Positions 26,511 through 34,496 of a stretch of DNA of 46,503 bases are shown in pieces. The notes beneath the pieces were generated by a model that made no database searches, was not told the origin of the DNA, and worked only from the letters and a program-made list of their open reading frames with translations. The stretch's first letter is position 1, and each line of letters begins with the position of its first letter. This DNA comes from an uncultured Lachnospiraceae bacterium (GTDB lineage: Bacteria > Bacillota > Clostridia > Lachnospirales > Lachnospiraceae). The stretch spans positions 1-46,503 of the forward strand of contig CAMWXE010000041.1 of the NCBI GenBank assembly GCA_947178145.1, written 5' to 3'. A program made the translations under genes and the position numbers.

Positions 26511-27611
26511 TTATTTAACCATCACATCCGCAAAGGAGAACTTCCCTTCCGTCACTGCAAAAAGCTCCTGCTTTGCAAGTTTGAAGCAGTCAATCATTTC
26601 CGGAGAGAAAATGCCGCACTCCCCTTCCATAATCATGCGCGCCGCCTCCTCGACTGCAAATGGATCCTTGTATACACGTTTGCTTACAAGTGCATCATAC
26701 ACATCGACCACTGACACAATTTGTGCCCAGATTGGAATCTCATCCCCTTTCAACTGATCGGGATATCCGTTTCCATCATGCCGTTCATGATGATGTCTGC
26801 ATATATCATAACAGTAATGATAAAATTCATTGTCCTCCTGCTTAAATTTCTCAAGGAGATCGCAGCCGTAGATCGTGTGCTTCTTCATCTCCTCAAACTC
26901 CTCCGCTGTCAGCCTTCCAGGCTTTAACAGGATACTGTCCGGTATCGCTATCTTACCAATGTCGTGAAGCGCTGATGCGTTGACAATCAAAGCTGCCTGC
27001 TCCTTTGTAATATTGTACTCCGGATACATTTCCATAATATATTTCAGGAAAAGCTGCGTAAAATATTTCACCCGCTGAATATGTTCTCCTGACTCAAGAC
27101 TCCGGAACTCAACCACCGAGCTCAACGCATTGATCAGAAACTCATTGTTCCGCTCAAGTTTCTCTCTGCTCTCCCGGAGCTGTCTTGTGCGCTTCTCCAG
27201 TTTGCGCTCCAGATAGATTCTGTGCTCAAAGAGTTCCATAATATTTTTCGCGCGTCTCATGACAACATTCGGCGCAAACGGCTTGTAAATAATATCGGAA
27301 GCTCCATACTCATATGCCTTCTCGTCCGTTTCATCCGTCGCCTCGCCTGTAATCATGATAACTGGAATATAATCGATATAATCTGCATCATTCATGAAAC
27401 GCAGCACATCAAGACCGGACTTCTTCGGCATCAGCAGATCCAGGAACATAAGGCAGATTTTATCACTATTTTCCATAATAGCATTGATGGCCTGCTCCCC
27501 ATCCCCAGCTTCAATAATGTTATATTGTTCCTCAAATATGAATTTTATCAACTCGCGGTTTAACTCCGCATCATCCGCAATTAAGATTGTATCCTTCTCC
27601 ATTGTCTCCAT
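26511..27611 (-). CDS. Response regulator with HD-GYP phosphodiesterase domain
   Basis: 366 residues. The receiver domain has Asp13/Asp14, phospho-acceptor Asp58 (FLDLLMP) and Lys110. A coiled linker lies at ~125-160. The HD-GYP domain has the HD pair at 216-217 (HDIGK) and HHERHDGNGYP at 274-284, so the c-di-GMP-hydrolysing motifs look intact. Phosphorylation would control c-di-GMP breakdown. It is the last gene of the FIST, MCP, HPt, HD-GYP cluster, and the HPt gene ends 28 bases upstream, which suggests a phosphorelay partner. Confidence 0.92.
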   Translation of the reverse strand: METMEKDTILIADDAELNRELIKFIFEEQYNIIEAGDGEQAINAIMENSDKICLMFLDLLMPKKSGLDVLRFMNDADYIDYIPVIMITGEATDETDEKAYEYGASDIIYKPFAPNVVMRRAKNIMELFEHRIYLERKLEKRTRQLRESREKLERNNEFLINALSSVVEFRSLESGEHIQRVKYFTQLFLKYIMEMYPEYNITKEQAALIVNASALHDIGKIAIPDSILLKPGRLTAEEFEEMKKHTIYGCDLLEKFKQEDNEFYHYCYDICRHHHERHDGNGYPDQLKGDEIPIWAQIVSVVDVYDALVSKRVYKDPFAVEEAARMIMEGECGIFSPEMIDCFKLAKQELFAVTEGKFSFADVMVK

Positions 27612-27639
27612 CGCCGTCTATTTCCTTCCTCTCACCGTA

Positions 27640-27990
27640 CTACGCCAACAGCTTCTCAATCCCTGCAATCACAAGATTGTAATCCGCTGTCACAACATCC
27701 AGCATCTGCTTTGCACTCTCCAAATCCTTTCCGCGAAGCACTTCTGTAATTTCATGGCTGGACTGATAAAGACGCGTAAAGGCCATATTCTGACACATGC
27801 CTTTCATCGTATGAGCTGCCCGGAACGCCTCCTCGGCATTTCCGTCGTTGATGCACTGAACAAGTGCCTTATAACTCTCATCCCTTGTGAACATTCCTGC
27901 GAATTTCCTGATTCGCTCTTCTGTTCTGAGTCGCGACATAATCTCATTATAGTCACCGCCTACTTCCTCATAGAACTCCTGTACTGTCAT
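27640..27990 (-). CDS. HPt phosphotransfer domain protein
   Basis: 116 residues, all helical, with the phospho-accepting histidine at His60 in AAHTMKGMCQNM, the standard HPt motif. It would pass phosphoryl groups between a hybrid kinase and a response regulator, most likely the adjacent REC-HD-GYP protein. No histidine kinase is encoded in the window. The ATG follows CAGGAGGGAAA. Confidence 0.9.
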   Translation of the reverse strand: MTVQEFYEEVGGDYNEIMSRLRTEERIRKFAGMFTRDESYKALVQCINDGNAEEAFRAAHTMKGMCQNMAFTRLYQSSHEITEVLRGKDLESAKQMLDVVTADYNLVIAGIEKLLA

Positions 27991-28051
27991 AGTTTCCCTC
28001 CTGAATTCCTCTCATTTTACTACACAAAAATTGTTTTTTCCCACAATTAGA

Positions 28052-28080
28052 ATTATATCGCATCTTTTCTCATAATTCAA
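28052..28080 (-). promoter_or_regulatory. Promoter of the HPt / HD-GYP genes
   Basis: TTGAAT (28075-28080) and TATAAT (28052-28057) on the minus strand with 17 bases between, in the 125-base gap after the MCP gene. The two downstream genes can therefore be transcribed apart from FIST and MCP. Confidence 0.65.
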
Positions 28081-28115
28081 CCTCTTACTTATGAAAGAAC
28101 CGCAGCATGAAATCC

Positions 28116-29057
28116 CTATGCGTTCATCTCCTCAATCATCGGCTGAATCTGCGAAATAATATGGTCCATATCTTCAAAGATAGCACTTTTGGTCGTTCCA
28201 AGATTGTTTGCGCACTCAATATGTTTGACAACCTCCTGGTACTGCTGCTTAATCTCATCAAAAAACTGCCCAATTGTCTGCAGCTCCCTCTGTGCATCAT
28301 CAATCACACCAGAAATCTCTGTCTGTACAGATATCGTATTGTCTGCGGCCTCTATAATCCTGTTAAACGACTCATATGTACTGTTAACCGTATCAATATT
28401 CTGATTCAATGCATGCTGTGATGCAGTGATACTGTTGTTCAGTTCTCCGGTCCCGCGCTCCACCTCATGCACGCCGGTATCTACTTCCTTAGCCAGCTCC
28501 TTGATCTCGTCTGCCAGCTCCTTGACATTCGTCGCAACGACTGCAAATCCTCTGCCAAACTGTCCTGCTCTTGCCGCCTCAATGGATGCGTTGAGCGCCA
28601 GGATATTTGTCTGTTCTGCAATCGATATAATTTTTTTCATGCACCGCTGGATCCCCTCCACAGAAGCCTGCAGCTCTGAAAAAGTCTGTTCCATATCACT
28701 GTAAGATTTCTCTACCTGGACCGAAGTGCTCTTTAGCTCTTCCACCTTCCCATGCGCTTCGGAAACCGCGCCATTGATCGCTCCCCGCACCTGCCCAAAC
28801 TGCCCTGCCACACTGTTAATATCCGAAAAAGACTGCTCAAAATTCACCAGTTGGTCGTGAAAGCGGTCCGCCTTTTTCATGACTCCCTTAAAAGAACTTC
28901 CTATCATGCCCAGCTCCCACAAGGATTCAACCTCCTTGCCGACCAACTCCTTTTGATAGTCCTTCAAACTGTCTGCCACATGCTGTATCGGATAAAGACT
29001 TTTTCCACTGTCTTGTCGATTGCCCGCCTTTTTCCATTGTATTTTTGAAAATGCCAT
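28116..29057 (-). CDS. Soluble methyl-accepting-chemotaxis-type signalling protein
   Basis: 313 residues with no membrane segment. The C-terminal two-thirds form the MCP signalling coiled coil, with the hairpin tip [20 protein letters not shown] at 146-165. The N-terminal ~90 residues are short and contain no known sensor domain. It probably takes its input from the FIST-domain protein encoded 13 bases upstream. The ATG at 29057 after AAAGGAGG is chosen. The methylation helices are shortened, and no CheA/CheW is present in the window. Confidence 0.88.
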   Translation of the reverse strand: MAFSKIQWKKAGNRQDSGKSLYPIQHVADSLKDYQKELVGKEVESLWELGMIGSSFKGVMKKADRFHDQLVNFEQSFSDINSVAGQFGQVRGAINGAVSEAHGKVEELKSTSVQVEKSYSDMEQTFSELQASVEGIQRCMKKIISIAEQTNILALNASIEAARAGQFGRGFAVVATNVKELADEIKELAKEVDTGVHEVERGTGELNNSITASQHALNQNIDTVNSTYESFNRIIEAADNTISVQTEISGVIDDAQRELQTIGQFFDEIKQQYQEVVKHIECANNLGTTKSAIFEDMDHIISQIQPMIEEMNA

Positions 29058-29070
29058 CTTATACCCTCCT

Positions 29071-30126
29071 TTACTCAAATACTACACAAGTCATGGACTG
29101 ATTCACAAAACGATTGTTGTAATGCTCCCCATATCCAATCAGCCCTGCATGGCTTCCCAACTCCGACATCTCCTCCAGATAGGTCTGCATATATCCGCGC
29201 TCGCAAAACAGCTTATAGCGGAAGAGGCAATTGACTGAGAAGATCGCGGAGCGCTTGGGGAAATCACGACAAATGTTCTCAATCGTCCGCTGCACGACAG
29301 CCTCATAGTCTCCAAGATTTAATAAGAGTAACACATCCGAGTCATTTACCTGGCGAAAGCAGGCAAGCGCATCCCCTCTAACATCTTTAATAGAAATAAT
29401 ACAGGTGTCTCCTCCGTTAATTTTCCCAAAAGGATTCTGAAAGGTCTGTGTCAATATCTCCTCATCTGTCACATGGAGGATACTTTTGTAAACCTGCTTG
29501 GCCGGTCTTCCATTCAATGTTCCGATCACGTAATTCTCTTTGTCCGTGTCTGAAGCAATAAACCGATAATTTCCCAGCTTTTGATAAATATTTTCCTTGT
29601 ATGTCTTTACCCGTCCATTTAAATTTCTCACAATGGCATATGCCACTGCATCCTCATAAACCACTCCGTTAACAGATACCTTCCCCGCATCACCTGTTCC
29701 GCCAACCAAAGAAATCCCGCTGCGCTTCAGCACGGTATTAATCGTCGTCAGCACGCAGGCATCATTACCAGCGCAAAAGTCGATACACACGGTATCCTCC
29801 TTGGTGCCATTGATCCGACGCACACTCTCCTCAAGCCGATGAATGTATTTTACAGGCATAACAGAGACTTGTTCCAGAACATTTGCAACTGCATTGACTC
29901 CATCCAGGAATGCAATGACGCCAACCCCCTCTTCCACCATCCTGATATCATAGCTCATCCCAATACAGCCAATACTTGGGACGCCTGGAAAACGTCTTTC
30001 CAGTGCCTTCACATGTGACTCAAACTGAGCATTGTTTGACATCAACATAATAAATTGGGGATTCTGCAATCCGTTGACTGCTTCTGCCAGATTCCCGCTC
30101 CGACTCATTCCAAAAAACTGTCTCAT
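29071..30126 (-). CDS. FIST-domain sensory protein
   Basis: 351 residues, cytosolic. The FIST_N half (residues ~30-215: [28 protein letters not shown]) and the FIST_C half (~225-340: [13 protein letters not shown], then NCLFRYKLF) are complete. FIST proteins are thought to bind amino-acid-like ligands and feed chemotaxis or c-di-GMP circuits. The gene is first in the cluster with the soluble MCP, HPt and HD-GYP genes and follows AAGGAGGCGATAGC. A strong promoter lies upstream. Confidence 0.9.
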   Translation of the reverse strand: MRQFFGMSRSGNLAEAVNGLQNPQFIMLMSNNAQFESHVKALERRFPGVPSIGCIGMSYDIRMVEEGVGVIAFLDGVNAVANVLEQVSVMPVKYIHRLEESVRRINGTKEDTVCIDFCAGNDACVLTTINTVLKRSGISLVGGTGDAGKVSVNGVVYEDAVAYAIVRNLNGRVKTYKENIYQKLGNYRFIASDTDKENYVIGTLNGRPAKQVYKSILHVTDEEILTQTFQNPFGKINGGDTCIISIKDVRGDALACFRQVNDSDVLLLLNLGDYEAVVQRTIENICRDFPKRSAIFSVNCLFRYKLFCERGYMQTYLEEMSELGSHAGLIGYGEHYNNRFVNQSMTCVVFE

Positions 30127-30185
30127 GCTATCGCCTCCTTAACGTATTCATTTTCATTTGCCTAAATTTTCCGATAACTGTTATG

Positions 30186-30214
30186 ATTATACGTTAAAAA
30201 TGCATAAAATGCAA
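30186..30214 (-). promoter_or_regulatory. Promoter of the FIST/MCP operon
   Basis: TTGCAT (30209-30214) and TATAAT (30186-30191) on the minus strand with 17 bases between. About 55 bases of leader precede the ATG. Confidence 0.75.
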
Positions 30215-30276
30215 CGACTATTTCACAGAATAAGGTTCTGAGCAAACACCCATAAAAACATTGAAGCCGACGCAAA

Positions 30277-30313
30277 AAAGAGGTAAACTAGAGTTGTAAC
30301 CGTTTACCTCTTT
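30277..30313 (-). terminator. Hairpin between the divergent FIST and DUF402 genes
   Basis: AAAGAGGTAAAC (30277-30288) pairs perfectly with GTTTACCTCTTT (30302-30313) across 13 bases. Read on the minus strand the stem is followed by a T-run, so it would stop transcripts coming from the right before they enter the FIST operon. On the plus strand it stands just before the DUF402 ribosome site and could act as a leader structure. Confidence 0.6.
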
Positions 30314-30330
30314 GATTAAGGAGAACACGT

Positions 30331-30816
30331 ATGGAACATTTAAAAATTTATCGCAAACGTATGATACCTGATGAATGCATTTTATTAAAAGATGATCTCA
30401 TCCTCGAGAGAACCGATGACAGGATCATCACCAAATGGAACACCCTAAAACCGCGCCGGGATTTTCATCATGGCTACTCCTGCTATTTCCTTAAACTTGG
30501 TTACAAAGTGAGCAAATTTTACCGTGAGGATGACACGCTTCTATACTGGTATTGTGACATTGTAGACTATACCTATCAGGAAACAGAACATGCACTGATT
30601 GTCACAGATCTTCTCGCCGATGTGGTCATCTATCCGGATGGCTATATCAAAGTGCTTGATGTCAATGAGCTTGCCATTGCCCTCGAGAAAAATCTATGCG
30701 AACCACATGTCATCACGCAGGCGCTACGAAAACTCGACAAGCTGCTGAATCTGATTTACGATGACAAATTTGACACCTTGTCATCGGATATTGAGAAGTG
30801 GATCGCCTCTCCTTAG
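30331..30816 (+). CDS. DUF402 (FomD-like) protein
   Basis: 161 residues. The DUF402 core is visible as YKVSKFYREDDTLLYWYCDIVDY followed by TDLLADVVIYPDGYIKVLDVNELA (each interrupted by less conserved positions), with the acidic residues that bind divalent metal in FomD-type hydrolases. These proteins cleave nucleoside phosphates or phosphonates in known cases. The C-terminal 45 residues are helical. The ATG follows AAGGAG by 8 bases. It is a single gene, divergent from the FIST operon. Confidence 0.85.
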   Translation: MEHLKIYRKRMIPDECILLKDDLILERTDDRIITKWNTLKPRRDFHHGYSCYFLKLGYKVSKFYREDDTLLYWYCDIVDYTYQETEHALIVTDLLADVVIYPDGYIKVLDVNELAIALEKNLCEPHVITQALRKLDKLLNLIYDDKFDTLSSDIEKWIASP

Positions 30817-30993
30817 TCTGAAACAGAATAATAACAGCATTTCAGGCATGTCTGTGTTCTTGACGTTGGGCTTTTTTAAACTTTTAGCTATTTTTCGCAA
30901 CTGCTCGATATGAGTTTTACAGCCTGCTATGCGCCCGTTTTTCGAGCGGCATCCTCAAAGAAAAATCCTGCGTACTATCATGCAAAATAGAGC

Positions 30994-31033
30994 GGACAGA
31001 ATTGGCCAATATTGCCGTTGGCCAATTCTGTCC
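30994..31033. repeat. REP/MITE-like hairpin R1 (GGACAGAATTG family)
   Basis: GGACAGAATTGGCCAA (30994-31009) is followed by its perfect 16-base complement at 31018-31033 with an 8-base loop, then CTTGAAAA. The arm is shared with hairpins at 34421-34466 and 42983-43027 and a partial copy at 34328-34344. Confidence 0.8.
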
Positions 31034-31423
31034 CTTGAAAAATGTTTGAATTTCGAGTAAAGTAAAAGTGTCTTAAGTATTTTTTATAGATTATGGCAAA
31101 AAATCGATTTTTTAAAGACTACAAATTGCCGCGTAGTCATGTCACAGCGTATTGACATGTTGATAGTGAAACTAATCAAACACATATCAGCGAAAAACTT
31201 AAGAGCGTCAAATAAATTGTGTATTTTCTTAAAACTGCCCTTGGAGATTGTCTCAAATCCTCAAAAAACCATAAAGGCTGGAATGCTTCCCCTGACAGGC
31301 TTCCGAGAATTGAAGGGCCGCTTCTAAGCTGTTTTAATAAGGTAGTATTTTGGAAACTACTTGCACACTTCATCTGACAAGCACTTAAACTTTGATAAAT
31401 GAGGCACGGTCATTTATAATTTT

Positions 31424-31475
31424 ACCGATATGTCGGCGAAAATTAAAAGAATACCAGCAATTGATACGTGTCGGT
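31424..31475. promoter_or_regulatory. Two related candidate operator sites
   Basis: ACCGATATGTCGG (31424-31436) and, in inverted orientation, ACCGACACGT (complement of 31466-31475) share ACCGA[CT]A[CT]GT. Their centres are about 40 bases apart, close to four helical turns. The first is also flanked by AATTTT/AAAATT arms. They are about 220-270 bases upstream of the peptide gene. The binding protein is unknown. Confidence 0.35.
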
Positions 31476-31696
31476 ATGATTTTAGGCTTGTCAAGCACTG
31501 TATTTTCGCAGAAAATGTAATTCATATCAGTAAAAATCTGCATGATTGTGATTCGATATAATTATTAGTTAATTATCATTCCGCCAATACAGCAGGCACT
31601 TAACAAGGACATCTTGCGCAGAATGGCAAAATTTTGGTTCTGGCTTGTCCAGGTTAGGTTTGTACTAGATCAATAAAATGGAGGTAGACGTTACAA

Positions 31697-31867
31697 ATGA
31701 AACATTTCAATATCAAAAAGCTATTGATGATGCTCGCAATTGTCATTATCATTCAAAATGGTACGATTATTGTCTACAACACAGCCGATGATACTGGCTC
31801 TTATTCGGAGGAGGAAGGCGCTTCAACATACAGTGATCGCCCATGTCCAGACGATCATCATACATGA
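31697..31867 (+). CDS. Small secreted peptide, candidate quorum-sensing signal
   Basis: 56 residues, too short for common gene-size cut-offs. It has a basic start (MKHFNIKK), a hydrophobic stretch (LLMMLAIVIII), then a polar acidic tail ending in SDRPCPDDHHT. This is the layout of pro-peptides that are exported and trimmed to a short signal. GGAGG lies 12 bases before the ATG. The gene is convergent with the RRNPP-like regulator gene and overlaps its last 101 bases, an arrangement that pairs the two. A functional link is inferred from the position and the type of regulator; no processing site can be named with confidence. Confidence 0.6.
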   Translation: MKHFNIKKLLMMLAIVIIIQNGTIIVYNTADDTGSYSEEEGASTYSDRPCPDDHHT

Positions 31868-33755
31868 GAATTTTTTTATGGTAAAATTCCTCATAATAAA
31901 TTTGCTTACAAAAATGGCTGAGTATAATACATTGATTTATACTTTCAGTCATTTTTTCATTTTCCTCTGCTTGACCATCTTTAATATTCTGTTCATTTTC
32001 ATTCCATAAAATTTCATAAAGATACCCATCAATTCCCCATATTCTTTTGCACCTCAAATCCTCACTCAATACCTTTTTTGCCAAATCGGTTGACAATTGA
32101 TACTCTTCCAGATTTCCTAATTCACATATTGCACGTATTGTAGCAAACTCATACATCGCAATACACTCAGATAACACATTCCTTTTCTCATGCCACTCAA
32201 AGAAATCTATTAGAAAATTAATGCACTCTCGCTTCTCCTCATCGGACAATCCTTGAATTCTTTTACGAATACATGACATTTCCATTTGTGTCAAGTATAC
32301 CTCTTTCATTTGGTATAGATCTTTCACTTTCAAAGTACACTGAAGAGCTGCTTCTTCCCTTGCCACAAATTGCTCTTTTGTAATTTTGCCCTCCATCCAG
32401 TCCAGCGATGCTTCCGCTTCCATGATATATTGCTGATTTTCTAATATTTCATCAGAAACCCGTGCTTTCATTCGCCTTAAGACTTCTCGTGCTTTTTTCG
32501 GTTCACAGTTGTTACGACAGTCCGCCAGCTCCTCTCTCAGCTTCAGCACTTCCCTGTCATTTGACACAAGACATGCCCTTTGAAATTCTTTAGACAGTCC
32601 GAGTTTTTTCAACAAAACACCAAGCGTCTCCTGCTGCATGTTCACTTCCCTTTTCTCTGTTCTGCGCAGTGTCCTCACAGAACAATCGCCTCCACACAGC
32701 TCCTTTTGCGTAAGACCATACATTGTTCTGCGAATGCGCAGAACATCACCGACATAGAACATCCATCTCTGCCGATACAGATAGGTACAATCCTGCATAT
32801 ATGCATGCACACCATATTCTTCGGAGAGCTCTCTCAACAGTTTCGCCAGTTCTGCGCTCTCCTTGCAAGCCGTTCCAGACCTCTCCAGTTCCTGTAATTC
32901 TCTGCTCTCATCCAGGCTTTTATCGATGCGCTCTAATATCTTGACCTTTATCTCCAAAATTTCCAGCAGATAGAATGCCCGCCCTGTGTCTCTGAGCATT
33001 TCAATTGCCCGGTCACAGATCTGCAAGCCCTCCCTCAACCTGTCCAGCGTCTGCCCACCCAGTTCAGAAAAGCATTCCTGCAGATAGTAATATGCAATCT
33101 TAGGATAGATTTTCACCTTAGAAAAGGTATCATAGACAGAAGTTTCCACAAATGCCATCAAATCCTTACATTTCTCCGAAAAATCCGCAGCTCTATGATA
33201 AAACCAGTACTCCAGAACCATATTGACTTCCTGAATGGACAACAGCCTTTTCGCAATGCATAAGCTCTCTACATCCGGGACAGTCAGCTTTACAGCCTTT
33301 TCGTAACAGCCACCAATTTCACCCAACGCTGCGTCTTGCTGTTTCAAAATTTCCGCCCGCATCACGAGACAAAACTGTTGTTTGATTTTATCCTTGCTCA
33401 CTTCGGGTTCCTGACGCTCATATGCTACAAGCAGTTCCTGCGCTTTCTGTAAATCTTTCCGCTCAATTTCGCATAAAATATTCCGCTGTTGTTCCCACGT
33501 CGTATAGTCCTCAACGTTCAGCAGGTTTTCATACAAATCACTGGCGATTCCCAATCGCCCCAGCAAACGATCCCGCATATTTTTGCAAACTGGTCGCTGC
33601 CCCTTTTCAATACGTGCAAGCTGACTGGCAGTCATGAGCCCCTCTGCCAACTGCTGTAACAGCACCTTTTCTTCCTTCCGCACCTGACACAAAAATCTGG
33701 AAAAGTCCTGATCTACCTCCGATAATATTTTTAACACATCCTTGTTTTTCTGCAT
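31767..33755 (-). CDS. RRNPP-like regulator with two HTH regions and TPR-like helices
   Basis: 662 residues. An N-terminal XRE-type HTH (about 26-75, with MTASQLARIEKGQRPV and DRLLGRLGIA) is followed by a long all-helical region resembling TPR repeats (~95-325). A second XRE-like HTH lies at about 333-390 (VGDVLRIRRTMYGLTQKEL, SVRTLRRTEKREV), followed by another helical region to the end. HTH plus TPR is the RRNPP layout (Rap/Rgg/NprR/PlcR/PrgX), in which the TPR part binds an imported peptide. The second HTH is unusual. The neighbours are an XRE regulator upstream on the same strand and a convergent small-peptide gene overlapping the 3' end. The last ~34 codons lie in the overlap. Confidence 0.75.
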   Translation of the reverse strand: MQKNKDVLKILSEVDQDFSRFLCQVRKEEKVLLQQLAEGLMTASQLARIEKGQRPVCKNMRDRLLGRLGIASDLYENLLNVEDYTTWEQQRNILCEIERKDLQKAQELLVAYERQEPEVSKDKIKQQFCLVMRAEILKQQDAALGEIGGCYEKAVKLTVPDVESLCIAKRLLSIQEVNMVLEYWFYHRAADFSEKCKDLMAFVETSVYDTFSKVKIYPKIAYYYLQECFSELGGQTLDRLREGLQICDRAIEMLRDTGRAFYLLEILEIKVKILERIDKSLDESRELQELERSGTACKESAELAKLLRELSEEYGVHAYMQDCTYLYRQRWMFYVGDVLRIRRTMYGLTQKELCGGDCSVRTLRRTEKREVNMQQETLGVLLKKLGLSKEFQRACLVSNDREVLKLREELADCRNNCEPKKAREVLRRMKARVSDEILENQQYIMEAEASLDWMEGKITKEQFVAREEAALQCTLKVKDLYQMKEVYLTQMEMSCIRKRIQGLSDEEKRECINFLIDFFEWHEKRNVLSECIAMYEFATIRAICELGNLEEYQLSTDLAKKVLSEDLRCKRIWGIDGYLYEILWNENEQNIKDGQAEENEKMTESINQCIILSHFCKQIYYEEFYHKKILMYDDRLDMGDHCMLKRLPPPNKSQYHRLCCRQ

Positions 33756-33799
33756 TGGCTCATGTCTCCTTTTCTTTTGTCTGTTGTACTTTTATTTAT

Positions 33800-34162
33800 T
33801 CAATTTTTTGCATTATATGTTCCAATGTCAGCAAGATTCAGCGCATATTTCATCAGCTGTTCGAAATCATACTGTTTTTCTCTTGGACATTTTTCAATAT
33901 AATCTGGAATGCGCTCTTCCCTCTCATCGCCGGTCAATAAATAGGTGATATCGGTCCCCAGCTTCTCATATATTTTGACAAGCTTTTCAATACTGGGAGC
34001 TTTCTCGCCGCGCTCAATCATTCCGTAAAATCCCGTACTTACTTCCAACAGCTCCGCCATTTGCTCCTGCGTATAATGCAGTTCTCTTCTTTTCACCAGA
34101 AGCCGATTCCCTATGTTGACATACAATTCTCGTTCTTCTTTGTTTTTTCTTTTGTTCTTCAT
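33800..34162 (-). CDS. XRE-family transcriptional regulator
   Basis: 120 residues. The HTH at about 15-75 (IGNRLLVKRRELHYTQEQMAELLEVSTGFYGMIERGEKAPS) is a clear Cro/C1-type domain in which each stretch is conserved, followed by a short acidic tail. The ATG at 34162 is placed 9 bases after AAGGA; an ATG two codons upstream is too close to that site. The gene precedes the RRNPP-like gene by 44 bases and lies between it and the RADAR genes, all on the same strand. It may control the island or autoregulate through the palindrome upstream. Confidence 0.88.
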   Translation of the reverse strand: MKNKRKNKEERELYVNIGNRLLVKRRELHYTQEQMAELLEVSTGFYGMIERGEKAPSIEKLVKIYEKLGTDITYLLTGDEREERIPDYIEKCPREKQYDFEQLMKYALNLADIGTYNAKN

Positions 34163-34204
34163 AAGCATTATTCCTTTTCTTCTATTTATATAGTATATTT
34201 TATA

Positions 34205-34256
34205 TAAATATTTTAAAAGAAACTATTGGTCAATGCTTTTTGATACCTATAGGTAT
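34205..34256 (-). promoter_or_regulatory. Promoter and palindrome upstream of the XRE gene
   Basis: TTGACC (34228-34233) and TATTTA (34205-34210) on the minus strand have 17 bases between. A perfect 14-base palindrome ATACCTATAGGTAT lies at 34243-34256, 10 bases upstream of the -35 box, in a place suitable for an activator or an autoregulatory dimer. Confidence 0.5.
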
Positions 34257-34327
34257 TATTTTTGTTCATCGAACGGTTGATGGAAGATTCCATAATTTTA
34301 ATGATATAAATTTTTTGCAGAATAGGC

Positions 34328-34344
34328 AAGGGACAGAGTTGTCC
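34328..34344. repeat. Partial copy R2 of the hairpin repeat
   Basis: AAGGGACAGAGTTGTCC matches the left arm of the GGACAGAATTG hairpin family at its first part. The right arm is lost, although GGACA/TGTCC can still form a small stem. Confidence 0.5.
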
Positions 34345-34420
34345 AAAAATTATTTTTTTGCCTTTTGGGAGATTTGGAATTTCATTTAATTACAAATTGT
34401 TATTCTTTTCTACACATAAT

Positions 34421-34466
34421 AAGGGGCAGAATTGAACAATTTTAACATTTTTCAATCCTGTCCCTT
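34421..34466. repeat. REP/MITE-like hairpin R3
   Basis: AAGGGGCAGAATTGAA (34421-34436) pairs with TTCAATCCTGTCCCTT (34451-34466) at 14 of 16 positions plus one G-U, across a 14-base loop, and is followed by GAAAA as in R1. It lies directly behind rdrB and could serve as its 3' end. Confidence 0.75.
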
Positions 34467-34496
34467 GAAAATAAATGCACTTTATACGTAAACTCT

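Larger units (their letters stand above)
30817..31696. other. Long A+T-rich non-coding stretch before the peptide gene
   Basis: Nearly 900 bases without a supported gene. Short frames at 31139-31327 (+) and 31176-31373 (-) overlap on opposite strands and show no family features. The stretch holds the hairpin repeat at 30994-31033, two related candidate regulator sites at 31424-31475, and a perfect TATAAT at 31557-31562 without a clear -35 box. A 5-bp stem GTAGT/ACTAC lies near 31342-31360. It probably contains the regulatory region of the peptide gene and possibly a non-coding RNA. Confidence 0.5.
34163..34496. other. Intergenic stretch between rdrB and the XRE regulator
   Basis: About 330 bases, very A+T-rich, without a gene. 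It holds the XRE promoter, the palindrome at 34243-34256, the partial repeat R2 (34328-34344) and the hairpin repeat R3 (34421-34466) that stands 30 bases behind the rdrB stop codon. Confidence 0.7.

Noticed and set aside
31139..31373. Two overlapping short frames on opposite strands in the 31-kb gap
   Set aside because: Neither has a ribosome site or recognisable family; the overlap on opposite strands argues that at most one could be real.
31740..32009. 89-codon plus-strand frame overlapping the peptide gene
   Set aside because: It is in another frame, without a ribosome site, and mostly antisense to the RRNPP-like gene; the 56-codon frame starting at 31697 is the better candidate.
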